A DNA stretch of 64,000 nucleotides from Reinekea sp. G2M2-21 (GCF_015687175.1 NZ_JADPQG010000001.1:1-64000), one strand, 5' to 3'. Shown: positions 9,867-19,124, numbered from the stretch's first letter. Translations and numbers: made by a program. The notes: a model not told the origin generated them from the sequence alone.

Positions 9867-9893
9867 TAAGGCTTTCAAAACCAACGCCGATAA
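9867..9893 (+). promoter_or_regulatory. Sigma-28 (FliA) promoter for flgP-flgT
   Basis: TAAGGCTT (9867-9874), an 11-base spacer, then GCCGATAA (9886-9893). The flagellar sigma-28 consensus is TAAAGTTT-N11-GCCGATAA, so the -10 matches 8 of 8, the -35 six of 8 and the spacing exactly. It lies 43 bases before the flgP start codon. Confidence 0.85.
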
Positions 9894-9936
9894 CTCTGTT
9901 AATACAGCCAATTGCACAGCACCAATGGAGTTATTT

Positions 9937-10533
9937 ATGACAGTCCGCAATCTTATTATCAGCATCCTGGTGATGCTCATGGCCAGCAGTTGCAGCATTT
10001 GGCCATTCAACAGTAAGTCCAAAAAAGTGGATGAGATCGTGTCTCAGGTGCAGCAGATCAATGAAAAACTGCCACCGATGGAACCCATGGTTTTGCGGGT
10101 GACCGGTTATGGTGCGATAAACCCGACTGCACGGGGGCTGACTGAGGTACAGAAGCGACTTCTGGCCATGCGCTCGTCCAAGCTGGATGCCTACCGAACT
10201 CTGGCAGAACGCGTTTACGGTACACAAATAATCGGTAATTCGACGGTTGAAAACCTGGTCGTGCAAAATGATCAATACCGTGCCTTTGTGGATGCTCACA
10301 TTCTGGGTGCCAAGGTGGTTTATTCGGAAGTGATGGCAGACGGCAGTTATGAAACGATGGTCGAAATGGTGATCGATGAGGGCTTCCGCAATTGTCTGGC
10401 GAATCAGAACAATGGCAAGCGCAACAATACCTGTGCATCTGATGCGGTGCACGATTTGGACTCTCTCACCCGCAGCAGTCTGTCCAGTCAGGGAGTCGAA
10501 GCGGCAGGTTCTGGCCTGTATTTCATCGAATAA
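9937..10533 (+). CDS. flgP: Flagellar outer-membrane lipoprotein FlgP
   Basis: 198 residues from the ATG at 9937 (GGAG six bases upstream). An N-terminal hydrophobic segment ends in M-A-S-S-C, a lipobox-like site with the cysteine at about residue 19, so it is probably an outer-membrane lipoprotein. The body is of the LPP20 type: V-L-R-V-T-G-Y-G followed by the helical stretch with M-R-S-S-K-L-D-A-Y-R-T-L-A-E-R-V-Y-G. In Vibrio, FlgP with FlgO and FlgT forms parts around the basal body needed for the sheathed or fast polar flagellum. It is followed after 27 bp by flgT, in the same operon and behind the sigma-28 promoter. flgO is not adjacent. Confidence 0.87.
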   Translation: MTVRNLIISILVMLMASSCSIWPFNSKSKKVDEIVSQVQQINEKLPPMEPMVLRVTGYGAINPTARGLTEVQKRLLAMRSSKLDAYRTLAERVYGTQIIGNSTVENLVVQNDQYRAFVDAHILGAKVVYSEVMADGSYETMVEMVIDEGFRNCLANQNNGKRNNTCASDAVHDLDSLTRSSLSSQGVEAAGSGLYFIE

Positions 10534-10560
10534 TCAACAACTCAGGATAGGAGAACCGCT

Positions 10561-11793
10561 ATGATCCGCTTCATTCGCTTTACCGTTTGCGCGTGGTTAC
10601 TGTTCTGCGTGTCCTATGCCCCATTTGGTTTCGCTGCGGACATGAATTTGGTTCAGGTCGACGCTGAAGGGATCTCGCCAATCGAATATAACGACGAAAA
10701 CAGCGCCCGGTTGCGGGCCATGCGCAATGCCATTGAAAATGCCTCCATGCAAGTCAGTGCAAATGTACAGTCGACCCAGGTGATAGAAAACGGAAATTTA
10801 ACCGTTGATTATCTGCGTATTAATTCTGCGGCAAAGGTTACCGATATCCGCATTATTTCCGAAGGCCGCGATGGTGACCTCTATCGTGTTCGGATTATGG
10901 CGAAGGTATCACCCGATCAGATCTGTGCCAATGTCATGGCCAACCATTATCGAAAGTCGGTCGCGATTACGGGTTTCTCGATGGAACACCCAGAGCATGC
11001 GACGCTGGGGCATCTTGGTGCCGTCGACCGTTCACTGGCCGCGCTATTGGTGAACGATCTGAATGGTCGCCAGGGCATTCGGGCACTCAGTGCCAATTAC
11101 ATGACTTTGTACCCGAATACGCCGAATGCGCCGACCCAGATTTCACCGCGAATGACCCTGACCCGGGCCGTAAGTGCGGCAAAAGATCTGGGCGTTCAAT
11201 TTGTGGTTTCGGGTGTCATCCGTGATATGGCCATGGAAAACCCAGAAGCACCACGCGCCAGTAACTGGGACAAATGGCTTAAGCGGGTTGGCGTGACCAA
11301 AGCCAAGCGAACCCGACATTTTGTTTTTGACGTTTTCGTACACGATGGGTATTCCGGTGCACTGGTGTTTCAGAGCCGGTACCGCACTTACGGTTTGTGG
11401 AACGAGCGCAACAATACCGAAGTGGGCTTCGGGACCGCGAAGTATTTCTCCACGGATTACGGTCAACAGGTTCGTGTGTTGCTGAACCAAGCGGTGGCGG
11501 ATATTCAAACCACCGTGCAGTGCCAGCCTTTTATGGCCACCATTGCGCAGGTTGACGGTAATCGGATATTCGTGTCCAGCGGTGCGGAAAGTGGTTTGCG
11601 TCCTGGGGACTTTCTGTCCGTGTACCGAACCAGTCAGAAGTTTGACCGGCAGGGGGATAGCTTTTGGCAAATTATCGATACCCGACTGGCCGCTGAAGTA
11701 AAGCAGGTGCAGCCCTATTACGCCGTTGCGGAAATGGCGATTGGTGTTGAGCGTTTGAACTTACAGGTGGATGATCTGGTCATGGCCTGGTAG
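10561..11793 (+). CDS. flgT: Flagellar H-ring protein FlgT
   Basis: 410 residues with a Sec signal peptide (hydrophobic residues 8-24, cleavage near F-A-A). FlgT forms the H ring that surrounds the LP ring of the polar flagellar motor and is needed to place the MotX/MotY T ring. The N-terminal domain shows V-D-A-E-G-I-S-P-I with the S-A-R-L-R-A-M-R-N-A-I-E-N-A helix typical of LPP20/FlgT-N; the middle domain has the beta-rich TolB-N-like F-V-V-S-G-V-I-R-D; the C-terminal domain includes G-L-R-P-G-D-F. The GGAG-like site in AGGATAGGAGAACCGCT precedes the start. The stop lies one base from the end of convergent apaH. Confidence 0.88.
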   Translation: MIRFIRFTVCAWLLFCVSYAPFGFAADMNLVQVDAEGISPIEYNDENSARLRAMRNAIENASMQVSANVQSTQVIENGNLTVDYLRINSAAKVTDIRIISEGRDGDLYRVRIMAKVSPDQICANVMANHYRKSVAITGFSMEHPEHATLGHLGAVDRSLAALLVNDLNGRQGIRALSANYMTLYPNTPNAPTQISPRMTLTRAVSAAKDLGVQFVVSGVIRDMAMENPEAPRASNWDKWLKRVGVTKAKRTRHFVFDVFVHDGYSGALVFQSRYRTYGLWNERNNTEVGFGTAKYFSTDYGQQVRVLLNQAVADIQTTVQCQPFMATIAQVDGNRIFVSSGAESGLRPGDFLSVYRTSQKFDRQGDSFWQIIDTRLAAEVKQVQPYYAVAEMAIGVERLNLQVDDLVMAW

Positions 11794-11794
11794 T

Positions 11795-12643
11795 TCACTT
11801 CAGGCACTCAAATTCCAGCTCACTGAATTCTGTGATGGCGCCTTCTGTGTCGCAGCAATAGCGGACGTTGTTATCCATATCCATCAAGGTCATGTGATTT
11901 CCCCAGACATAACCGGTGTCGAGTCCAATAATATCTCCCCGATGCGTGTGCCCCATCAGTGCCGCCCAATGGCCAAACACAATACGGTGTTTGCGCTTAT
12001 GCTTCCATTGGAACCACGGCTTCATGCCTTTCGGACCGTTATTGGGAGACGATTTGAACTTAAAATCCAGAGTGGCATCTTTCGCGCAAAAACGCATCCG
12101 TGTATAGGCGTTAACCACAAATCGCAAACGGTCAACGCCTTGTAGGTCGTCGCGCCAGCGGTCCGGTTGATTGCCATACATGGCTGCAAAAAATTCGCGA
12201 CGACTTATTTTGTCGGCCAAGATGGCTTCCACTTCGCTGGCCAGAATGCGTGCCTGTTTGTCAGACCAGACCGGTGGTATACCGGCATGCGTCATGATTA
12301 ATTTTCGCTCTTTGTCGCGCACCAATAACGGTTGTTTTGCCAGCCACTTCATTAGTTTTTTGGCGTCTTCATGCGCCAAGGTTTGCTTTATGTCGTCGTC
12401 TTTGGTTTTCAGTTTTAACTCATGAATGGCCAGCAGGTGCAGGTCATGATTACCCAGCACGGTTTGCGCACTTTCGCCTAAGTTTTTTACGAATGCCAGG
12501 CAGCCGATGGAGTCCGGTCCCCGGTTGACCAGATCTCCCGTCAGCCAGAGTTTGTCGACGGCAGGATCAAAATTGACGTGATCCAACAGCCGTTGCAATG
12601 GGTGCAGGCAACCTTGTAAATCGCCGACGGCGTATAACGTCAT
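11795..12643 (-). CDS. apaH: Symmetrical diadenosine tetraphosphatase
   Basis: 282 residues. ApaH hydrolyses Ap4A to two ADP and can decap Np4-capped RNA. Metallophosphatase motifs are in order: G-D-L-Q-G-C near residue 7, G-D-L-V-N-R-G-P-D-S at about 36-45, G-N-H-D-L-H at about 64-69, then H-A-G-I-P and G-H-W-A-A-L. It is the last gene of the lptD-surA-pdxA-rsmA operon, five bp after rsmA. The apaG gene normally found between rsmA and apaH in E. coli is absent. Confidence 0.96.
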   Translation of the reverse strand: MTLYAVGDLQGCLHPLQRLLDHVNFDPAVDKLWLTGDLVNRGPDSIGCLAFVKNLGESAQTVLGNHDLHLLAIHELKLKTKDDDIKQTLAHEDAKKLMKWLAKQPLLVRDKERKLIMTHAGIPPVWSDKQARILASEVEAILADKISRREFFAAMYGNQPDRWRDDLQGVDRLRFVVNAYTRMRFCAKDATLDFKFKSSPNNGPKGMKPWFQWKHKRKHRIVFGHWAALMGHTHRGDIIGLDTGYVWGNHMTLMDMDNNVRYCCDTEGAITEFSELEFECLK

Positions 12644-12648
12644 GTAGA

Positions 12649-13428
12649 TTAGCCGCTGATGTGGTTGGCGATAGAGACAAAGTTTTCGATCGGCAAGGTT
12701 TCTGCTCTCGCGCTGGGTTTAATGCCCAACGCGGCAAAGCCGTCTTCATCGAGCAATCCTTTGAGATTGTTTTTCAATGTTTTGCGACGTTGCGCAAACG
12801 CCGCTTTAACGACCTTTTCAAAGGTCGCAAAATCGTTTGCCTGGTATTTGGGGGTTTTACGTGGAGTCAGTCTGACAATGGCCGACTCGACCTTAGGTGG
12901 AGGATTGAAGGCACCCGGTGGTACGGTAAACATGTATCGGGTTTCACATTGATACTGCATCATGATGCCCAAGCGGCCGTATGCGTTGTCGCCGGGGGCC
13001 GCACACAAACGCTGCACTACTTCCTTTTGCAGCATGAAGTGCATATCCAGAATGATGTCGGCATAGCTCAGTAAGTGAAACATCAGCGGTGTGGAAATGT
13101 TGTAGGGCAGGTTACCAACCATGCGCAGAGGTCTACCGTCTGCGGCCAGGGCTCGGAAATCGAACTGTAGGGCATCCGCTTCGTGAATGTGCAATCCGTC
13201 GTGGCGGAAAAACTGAGCTTTCAGAATTGGAATCAGGTCCCGATCCAGCTCGACCACATCCAAATGGCCACCTAACGCGTCCAACAGCGGTTCGGTTATA
13301 GCGCCACGACCCGGGCCAATTTCCACCAGGTGTTGGTCCGGTTTGGGTCCAATGCTGCCGACAATACGGTCAATAACGTTCGAGTCGTGGAGAAAGTTCT
13401 GTCCAAAACGTTTGCGGGCTTTATGCAT
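12649..13428 (-). CDS. rsmA: 16S rRNA dimethyladenosine transferase
   Basis: 259 residues. RsmA (KsgA) dimethylates A1518 and A1519 in the 3' hairpin of 16S rRNA and acts as a late 30S assembly checkpoint. It starts with the typical A-R-K-R-F-G-Q-N-F-L-H-D, has the SAM loop E-I-G-P-G-R-G-A-I-T near residue 37, and the catalytic N-L-P-Y-N-I-S motif at about 104. It overlaps the end of pdxA by eight bases, so it is coupled to it. Confidence 0.97.
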   Translation of the reverse strand: MHKARKRFGQNFLHDSNVIDRIVGSIGPKPDQHLVEIGPGRGAITEPLLDALGGHLDVVELDRDLIPILKAQFFRHDGLHIHEADALQFDFRALAADGRPLRMVGNLPYNISTPLMFHLLSYADIILDMHFMLQKEVVQRLCAAPGDNAYGRLGIMMQYQCETRYMFTVPPGAFNPPPKVESAIVRLTPRKTPKYQANDFATFEKVVKAAFAQRRKTLKNNLKGLLDEDGFAALGIKPSARAETLPIENFVSIANHISG

Positions 13429-14416
13429 GATAATTCTCTTTGTGTTTCGCCATTTCCCAGGCGGTGTTCAGGGCGACGAGCATGGAGCCTGTATCCGCCT
13501 TGCCGGACCCAGCCAGATCGAGCGCGGTACCATGATCTACCGAGGTTCGGATAAAGGGCAAACCCAGGGTAATGTTCACCGCGTTACCGAAGCCTTTGTA
13601 TTTCAGCACCGGCAAACCCTGATCGTGATACATCGCTAATACGGCGTCGGCTTTGTCCAGGTAATGGGGTTGGAACAAGGTATCCGCAGGCAATGGTCCT
13701 CGGGTGGGGATGCCTTCAGCGTTTAATGCGGCTAAGGCGGGTTTGATGGTGTCGATTTCTTCACGCCCCAGGTGACCGTCTTCGCCCGCGTGGGGGTTCA
13801 AACCGGTGACCAGAATGCGCGGTGCCACGCAGCCGAATTCACGCTGCAACGCCGTGTGTAAAATGCGTGTGACCCGTATTATTTTGTCCTGAGTTATGGC
13901 TTCACTGACGTCCTTTAAGGGCAGGTGGGTGGTCACCAGTGCCACGCGCAAGCCTTCGGTTGCCAGCATCATCACGACTTCCTGAGTCTGGCTCTGATCG
14001 CGCAGATATTCCGTATGACCGGTAAAGGCCAGGCCGCTGTCGTTAATAATGCCTTTGTGTACGGGGCCTGTGACCAAACCGCTGGCTTTGCCATGCAGAC
14101 AAAGTGCAATGGCTTTATCGAGTGTTTTTATGACGTACGGGGCGTTGGCGGCATTCAATTCACCAGCGCGGACCGATTCGATCAATGGCGTATGCAGCAC
14201 ACGCAACTCAGCAGGTTTTACCTGCGTGTTTTCAAGATCGGCTTCGCTGACGTCGACACAAGTGACAGGAACCTTGAGCGTTTGGGCACGTTCGCGTAGC
14301 AGTTGAATATCGGCAATGGCCACTAACGGTGCGCTGAAACCTGATGCCGCAAGGGCAAGCAGTACATCTGGACCGATGCCGGCTGGCTCTCCAGGTGTGA
14401 CGACTAAACAGGACAT
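13421..14416 (-). CDS. pdxA: 4-hydroxythreonine-4-phosphate dehydrogenase
   Basis: 331 residues. PdxA oxidises 4-phosphohydroxy-L-threonine in the DXP-dependent pyridoxal phosphate pathway. The metal-binding histidines are seen in F-T-G-H-T-E-Y-L, N-P-H-A-G-E-D-G-H-L-G and M-Y-H-D-Q-G-L. The N-terminal V-T-P-G-E-P-A-G-I-G-P-D is family-typical. Its ATG overlaps the surA stop by one base (TAATG) and its 3' end overlaps rsmA by eight bases. Confidence 0.97.
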   Translation of the reverse strand: MSCLVVTPGEPAGIGPDVLLALAASGFSAPLVAIADIQLLRERAQTLKVPVTCVDVSEADLENTQVKPAELRVLHTPLIESVRAGELNAANAPYVIKTLDKAIALCLHGKASGLVTGPVHKGIINDSGLAFTGHTEYLRDQSQTQEVVMMLATEGLRVALVTTHLPLKDVSEAITQDKIIRVTRILHTALQREFGCVAPRILVTGLNPHAGEDGHLGREEIDTIKPALAALNAEGIPTRGPLPADTLFQPHYLDKADAVLAMYHDQGLPVLKYKGFGNAVNITLGLPFIRTSVDHGTALDLAGSGKADTGSMLVALNTAWEMAKHKENYHA

Positions 14417-15636
14417 TAGTTACGGAACTCAACAAAGGATTCAGCGCGCAACTCAGTTAGCCAGCGTTGCAATGATTCGCTGTATCGGCGCTGATACAGC
14501 TGGTTGCGTATCTGCTTGCGTAAAACATCGATACCGACATCGCTGGTTCGAACCTCTTCAACGCGCAAAATGTGATAGCCATAGGGTGATTCAAACACTT
14601 TGGAGACGCTGCCAACCGGGATGTTTTTGGCAACCAGAGCAAACTCCGGTACAAAGGTGTCCAGACTATTCCAATCCAAATCACCTCCGCGGCCTCGCGA
14701 TCCATTGTCTTGAGAATAGGTGTCGGCCAGTTCAGCCATAGAGGCACCCATTTCAATTTGAGATTTTAAATCCGCAAGCAGCGCCTGAGCTGAATCTGCG
14801 TCGAACAACTCATTGGTGTTAACCAGGATATGGCGAATTTTATATTCCTCAATGTTGACGGACTGGACGTCTGTTTTGTTGCTCAATTGTGCAATATGGA
14901 GGGCGTTGTCGCGTTCCAACAGAACCGCTTCCCCGACTTTTAACACCGGCACCAGCGTGCGGAATAAACTGGGTACTTCTTCCAGCGAACGCATTCCCAG
15001 GTCACGGCTGCCATCGGTGTCGAGCAACGATGTTCCATTGTTCAGTTGAGTGAGTAGTTGTTGTGCCTGATCTTTCTGGTCGGCTTCGAAACGCAAATAA
15101 CTCAGTTGGTATTCGGTATCTTTCAACGCCTGACCGGATTGACTGCTGAGGAAGCGGTCCACTTCGGCGTCAGAGATAAAGACCTGTCGACCGACAATTT
15201 GTTTCTGCACTTCGTTGACGGTTAGTTCACGTTTTATTTGCAGTCGAAACTGGGCAAGGTCACGGCCACTGTTTTTAACCGCATCAAGAAATTGTGTCAG
15301 TGTCATCCCTTGATTTTGCGCCAGCGTGTTTAAGGCATTATCAACCTGCGCATCGGGTATCTGCAGATTGCCTCGCTCGGCCAGTTGCAATTGCAATGAC
15401 TCAAGAATCAGGGCATCCAGTATTTGCTTTTGCAGCGCCGCATCGTTCGGCAGCACACTCGGGTTGGCGCTGTACTGCTGTTTGATCATGGCGACACGTT
15501 GGTTCAGTTCCGCTGCGGTGACGACATCGTTATTGGCAACCACAACAATACGATCCAGCGTTTTCGCAAAGCTTCCGACACTGGTCAGTAGGGCGGTGGC
15601 GATCAATGCGTGTTTCAAAAAATTCATAGTTGTCAT
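14416..15636 (-). CDS. surA: Periplasmic chaperone SurA
   Basis: 406 residues (403 if the second ATG, three codons in, is used). SurA escorts unfolded outer-membrane proteins to the Bam complex. It has a signal peptide (cleavage near S-F-A-K, residue ~25), an N-terminal SurA_N core beginning L-D-R-I-V-V-V-A-N-N-D-V-V, and two parvulin domains. The second, at about residues 270-370 (I-R-H-I-L-V to G-Y-H-I-L-R-V), is well conserved; the first, near 170-260, is degenerate, which is common. It directly follows lptD, one of its substrates, twelve bases apart. Confidence 0.95.
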   Translation of the reverse strand: MTTMNFLKHALIATALLTSVGSFAKTLDRIVVVANNDVVTAAELNQRVAMIKQQYSANPSVLPNDAALQKQILDALILESLQLQLAERGNLQIPDAQVDNALNTLAQNQGMTLTQFLDAVKNSGRDLAQFRLQIKRELTVNEVQKQIVGRQVFISDAEVDRFLSSQSGQALKDTEYQLSYLRFEADQKDQAQQLLTQLNNGTSLLDTDGSRDLGMRSLEEVPSLFRTLVPVLKVGEAVLLERDNALHIAQLSNKTDVQSVNIEEYKIRHILVNTNELFDADSAQALLADLKSQIEMGASMAELADTYSQDNGSRGRGGDLDWNSLDTFVPEFALVAKNIPVGSVSKVFESPYGYHILRVEEVRTSDVGIDVLRKQIRNQLYQRRYSESLQRWLTELRAESFVEFRN

Positions 15637-15647
15637 CTTATGGGTTA

Positions 15648-18200
15648 TTAACGGTAATTAAACAGGCGACCCGAGTAACCGAAGTCGAGCCGTTGTAAAA
15701 TGGATTCTATGGTGCCGAAGCCCGCACCTATGCCTTTCAACGTAAATTCAAAAAAATACTGCCGGTCCGTGTTCACCGGAAACAGTGACTGTTGATTAAT
15801 GACCTCATCGACCGAGATGTCCATCATGGCCAATCGGACATTCCAGCAACAGCTGTCGATATCAACGCCGACCAACAGTTCGTTGACCTTGAAATCATCC
15901 CACACCAACACCTCACTGGTATTAACGGTGAAGCTGTCATCTGACGTAAAGGCCTGAGCTTTGCCGTAACCGATCAACCCGATGTTTTGCCGGATGGGCA
16001 GATAAGCGCCGAGCTTGATGTCGTGGTAAACACCGTCGATCTCTGTGTCGTCACTGTCTGTTAACTTGCCATTGTACTTGGCAAGTTCGAGCGTGGCGAA
16101 CTGGTAGTTAGTGGGCTTATAGCTGAATTCGGTGTTGAATGCGGTCAACTGCTGCCAGTCATGGCGGTAACTGATGCTGGATGTGAGCGATAGGGTTTCG
16201 GTTGGGTACCACGCCCCGGAAGCGATCCAATCGCTGTATTCGGGTTGCCAGTTGTCTGTGCTGACGAGTTGGCTGAATCGTGAATCGGACGTCTTCTGCA
16301 TCTCCTCTTCCGTGAGCTTGACACCTTTCTGGAGGGAAAAACTGGCGCGTGTCCGTTGTTGATCTTTCAGGTTATAGGTCAGGCTGGTGGACAGTCGTTG
16401 CAGGTCGGCAATGCGGTCGGTTCCAGAAAATCGGCTCGTGGTAAATAATTTGAAGCTATTATCGAAGGTGCCTTCTAAAATGGGTGCATTTTGTTCAATC
16501 AACGGGGCATAGGCATAGTAGAGCCTGGGTTTGAGTTCGTGGCGCCATTGTTCACTTTGGCTGGTGAGCGTCAGACCCTGATCGACACTGCCACGCCAGG
16601 CCAGTTGGGTGAATTCCTCTGCTCCGTAGGTATCGCTAAGGTCATAATCGAGCGAATTGCTCAGTTGATAGTTGGATGCGAAAGCTTCAACCGAGGGCGT
16701 AACGTACCAAGTATCCTGTTTAAAGGAACGGCTGAGTGATACTGCCCCGTGAATACGGTCAAATTGCGTGGCGGAGTCGAGCTCCGACGTCGACAGGTTA
16801 TCGCGTACTTCTGTGGTCAAGTCTCGCTGGAAGTGGCTGTATTTAACCGTTTCATTGGCCTGTATACCCAACGGCAAGGTACGGTTTTTATCCGTTAACG
16901 CAACTTCCGGCGTTTTAATCAGACTATAATCGCCGATTTTGGCGGGTTTTTCATCCGCATCAAATTCCCATTGTTGTTGATTGAGCACAGACAGAGTGAC
17001 GTTCTGACGAGACGTCTGAAAGCTTGTTGCAAGCGACGCCATGGTTTTTGTGCTGTCGACAACAGGTTGCGCGTATTTCCAGCTCAAGCTGTTTTTAAAT
17101 CCGAAAATGGGGCGGTTGAGAGCGAAATATACATTCTGATAATCAACAACTTTAGTGGCCCCAGGGTTGAGCGCAATATTGAAATTTATGTCGCTGACCC
17201 AGCGGGTATTGAAGTCGTAACCTGTGCCCGCCAGCTGCCCCGATTGTTTGTGACTGACAGCCCAGCGATTCGGCGTATCGGTCGTCGCAGTATCGCTATC
17301 GTCTGCCGCAGGTGGCTGCAGTTGATAGTCCACTTCATTGATCCCATTGTGGTTCTGCGTTAAAAAACGAAACTCATTGCGGGCAAACCAACCTGTCGCC
17401 TTGCCGTATTGCAGCGTGACAGTGTCATCGTAATTCGGCGCCAAATGGAGATAGTAGGGAACAGAGTAAAGACTGCCCAACGTGGGGATCAGAAGTCCGG
17501 TGCGTGCCTGATCATTCAACGGAAATGAGACATAGGGAAAATACAGCACCGGCACGTTCAGTACTTCAAGACGTGGGTTCCAGGCTGTGGCCACATTGGT
17601 TTCATTGTCGATAATCAGTTTTGAGGATTTTATGCGCCAAGCGTTTGAGGTTGGTGCGCAACGGGTGAAGCTGACGTTCTCGGCCGTAAAAACCTGTTCG
17701 GACTGGCGTTCCAGCCGATCCGCATCACCGTGTAAATCTTGGTCATGCAGCACAAACTCCGCATTTTTTAGCAACGCATAATAGTTTTCCAGACTAATGG
17801 TGGCCTGCGTACTGCTGATGCCTGCTCCGGGTGTACGCAGAGTGACGTCGCCAGCCAGGTCACCGGTATTGCTTTGCTGATTGTAATCGACCTGTTCGGC
17901 ATTGGCGTTCAGGTTCTTAGCCGTGATCTTAACGTCACCGCTGAACCGGGATTCAACCCCATTGCTGGTGGCTTGATCAAAGCGAAACTGGGTATCTTCT
18001 TGGTTGGGGTCAAGCGGCTGTGCTACGAATCCACCCGGGCAATAGGGGGCAATGCCGGCTTTCTCAGCGTCTGGCAGATCCTGCCAGGGTTGCCAATCCG
18101 TGATAACGACGGATTCCGCAGCAACGGGACTGTGCAGCGCCAGCAGAGCGACTAAAGTTGTGGTGGTGAACTGAATTCGATGCACAATGAGAAACGTCAT
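15648..18200 (-). CDS. lptD: LPS-assembly outer-membrane protein LptD
   Basis: 850 residues. LptD, plugged by LptE, inserts LPS into the outer leaflet. A signal peptide covers about residues 1-28. The N-terminal OstA/LptA-like jellyroll (residues ~75-200, e.g. G-D-V-K-I-T-A-K-N-L and G-D-V-T-L-R-T-P) is followed by the 26-strand barrel. Cysteines are visible at C54 in the N-terminal part, C196 ahead of the barrel, and a C-C pair near residue 785, which fits the inter-domain disulphides of the family. It is the first gene of the operon; the start lies 118 bp from the divergent djlA start. Confidence 0.94.
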   Translation of the reverse strand: MTFLIVHRIQFTTTTLVALLALHSPVAAESVVITDWQPWQDLPDAEKAGIAPYCPGGFVAQPLDPNQEDTQFRFDQATSNGVESRFSGDVKITAKNLNANAEQVDYNQQSNTGDLAGDVTLRTPGAGISSTQATISLENYYALLKNAEFVLHDQDLHGDADRLERQSEQVFTAENVSFTRCAPTSNAWRIKSSKLIIDNETNVATAWNPRLEVLNVPVLYFPYVSFPLNDQARTGLLIPTLGSLYSVPYYLHLAPNYDDTVTLQYGKATGWFARNEFRFLTQNHNGINEVDYQLQPPAADDSDTATTDTPNRWAVSHKQSGQLAGTGYDFNTRWVSDINFNIALNPGATKVVDYQNVYFALNRPIFGFKNSLSWKYAQPVVDSTKTMASLATSFQTSRQNVTLSVLNQQQWEFDADEKPAKIGDYSLIKTPEVALTDKNRTLPLGIQANETVKYSHFQRDLTTEVRDNLSTSELDSATQFDRIHGAVSLSRSFKQDTWYVTPSVEAFASNYQLSNSLDYDLSDTYGAEEFTQLAWRGSVDQGLTLTSQSEQWRHELKPRLYYAYAPLIEQNAPILEGTFDNSFKLFTTSRFSGTDRIADLQRLSTSLTYNLKDQQRTRASFSLQKGVKLTEEEMQKTSDSRFSQLVSTDNWQPEYSDWIASGAWYPTETLSLTSSISYRHDWQQLTAFNTEFSYKPTNYQFATLELAKYNGKLTDSDDTEIDGVYHDIKLGAYLPIRQNIGLIGYGKAQAFTSDDSFTVNTSEVLVWDDFKVNELLVGVDIDSCCWNVRLAMMDISVDEVINQQSLFPVNTDRQYFFEFTLKGIGAGFGTIESILQRLDFGYSGRLFNYR

Positions 18201-18270
18201 ATGAAAGGCGCGATCATATCGAAAATCAGGACTAAGCGCACAGTCAAAAGCTGTAATCCGTTAGTAAAAT

Positions 18271-18293
18271 GTCAGATTTCCCGTTAATCTGAC
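18271..18293. promoter_or_regulatory. Dyad between lptD and djlA
   Basis: A perfect 8-bp inverted repeat, GTCAGATT (18271-18278) and AATCTGAC (18286-18293), separated by seven bases, lies 25 bp before the djlA start and 71 bp before the lptD start. It has no U tract in either direction, so an operator is more likely than a terminator. The binding factor is unknown. Confidence 0.45.
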
Positions 18294-18317
18294 GCAATCG
18301 ATCGATGGTTTAGCAGT

Positions 18318-19124
18318 ATGAGAAATTGGACAGGTAAAATAATCGGCGGAGCCATTGGCTTCTACACAGGTAATTTTGTTGGCCTGGCGCTGGGTATCTT
18401 GTTGGGTAACGCTTTTGACCGGACAACGGCCAAACGTACGATGAACGAATTCAACAGCGAATCACAGGGCGTTTTACAGACCGTATTCTTTGAAGCCACC
18501 TTCTCGGTTATGGGTAAGATTGCCAAAGCCGATGGCCGGGTGAGCGAGAAGGAAATCGAGCTGGCGCGTCACATTATGGCGCGCATGGCCTTGAACGAGC
18601 AGCAACGGTTGGAGGCCATGCGGCTCTTTAATACGGGTAAATCCCCCGAATTTTCCGTCGAAAACAGTTTAACGGAGTTGGCCGACGTCATTGGGCGGCG
18701 CGCAACCTTAGCGCAGATCTTTCTGGAAATTCAGTTGCAGGCTGCCTATGCCGATGGCCAATTGTCAGTCAATGAGCGAGATGTTTTGCACACCATTTCA
18801 ACACACCTGGGTATTAACAAGGTGCAGTTTGAAATTATTCATCAGCGTATCCGGGCTCAAATGCACTTCTCGCAGGGGTATCGTGAGCCCGCCTCACGTT
18901 CGGGGAGTGCGCATTTGAACGATGCTTATCAGGTGCTAGGTGTCAGTGCCGATGTCTCCGATGCGGAATTGAAAAAAGCCTATCGCCGGCTCATGAGCCA
19001 ACATCATCCCGATAAGTTGGTAGCGCGAGGGCTGCCGCCAGAGATGATGTCAATCGCCAAAGAAAAAACCCAGGATATCCAGAGAGCTTACGAACAAGTG
19101 CAGAAAGCGCGCAAGGCGGCTTGA
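18318..19124 (+). CDS. djlA: Membrane-anchored DnaJ co-chaperone DjlA
   Basis: 268 residues. DjlA is an inner-membrane J-protein that stimulates DnaK. The N-terminus is a glycine-rich single membrane segment (residues ~7-32). A TerB-like helical domain follows (residues ~50-170, with K-A-D-G-R-V-S-E-K-E and Y-A-D-G-Q-L-S-V-N-E repeats), and a C-terminal J domain has A-Y-x-V-L-G-V near residue 202 and the H-H-P-D loop at about 231. Divergent from lptD, as in E. coli. The stop overlaps the start of the broken GNAT gene by one base (TGATG), so the two formed an operon. Confidence 0.95.
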   Translation: MRNWTGKIIGGAIGFYTGNFVGLALGILLGNAFDRTTAKRTMNEFNSESQGVLQTVFFEATFSVMGKIAKADGRVSEKEIELARHIMARMALNEQQRLEAMRLFNTGKSPEFSVENSLTELADVIGRRATLAQIFLEIQLQAAYADGQLSVNERDVLHTISTHLGINKVQFEIIHQRIRAQMHFSQGYREPASRSGSAHLNDAYQVLGVSADVSDAELKKAYRRLMSQHHPDKLVARGLPPEMMSIAKEKTQDIQRAYEQVQKARKAA

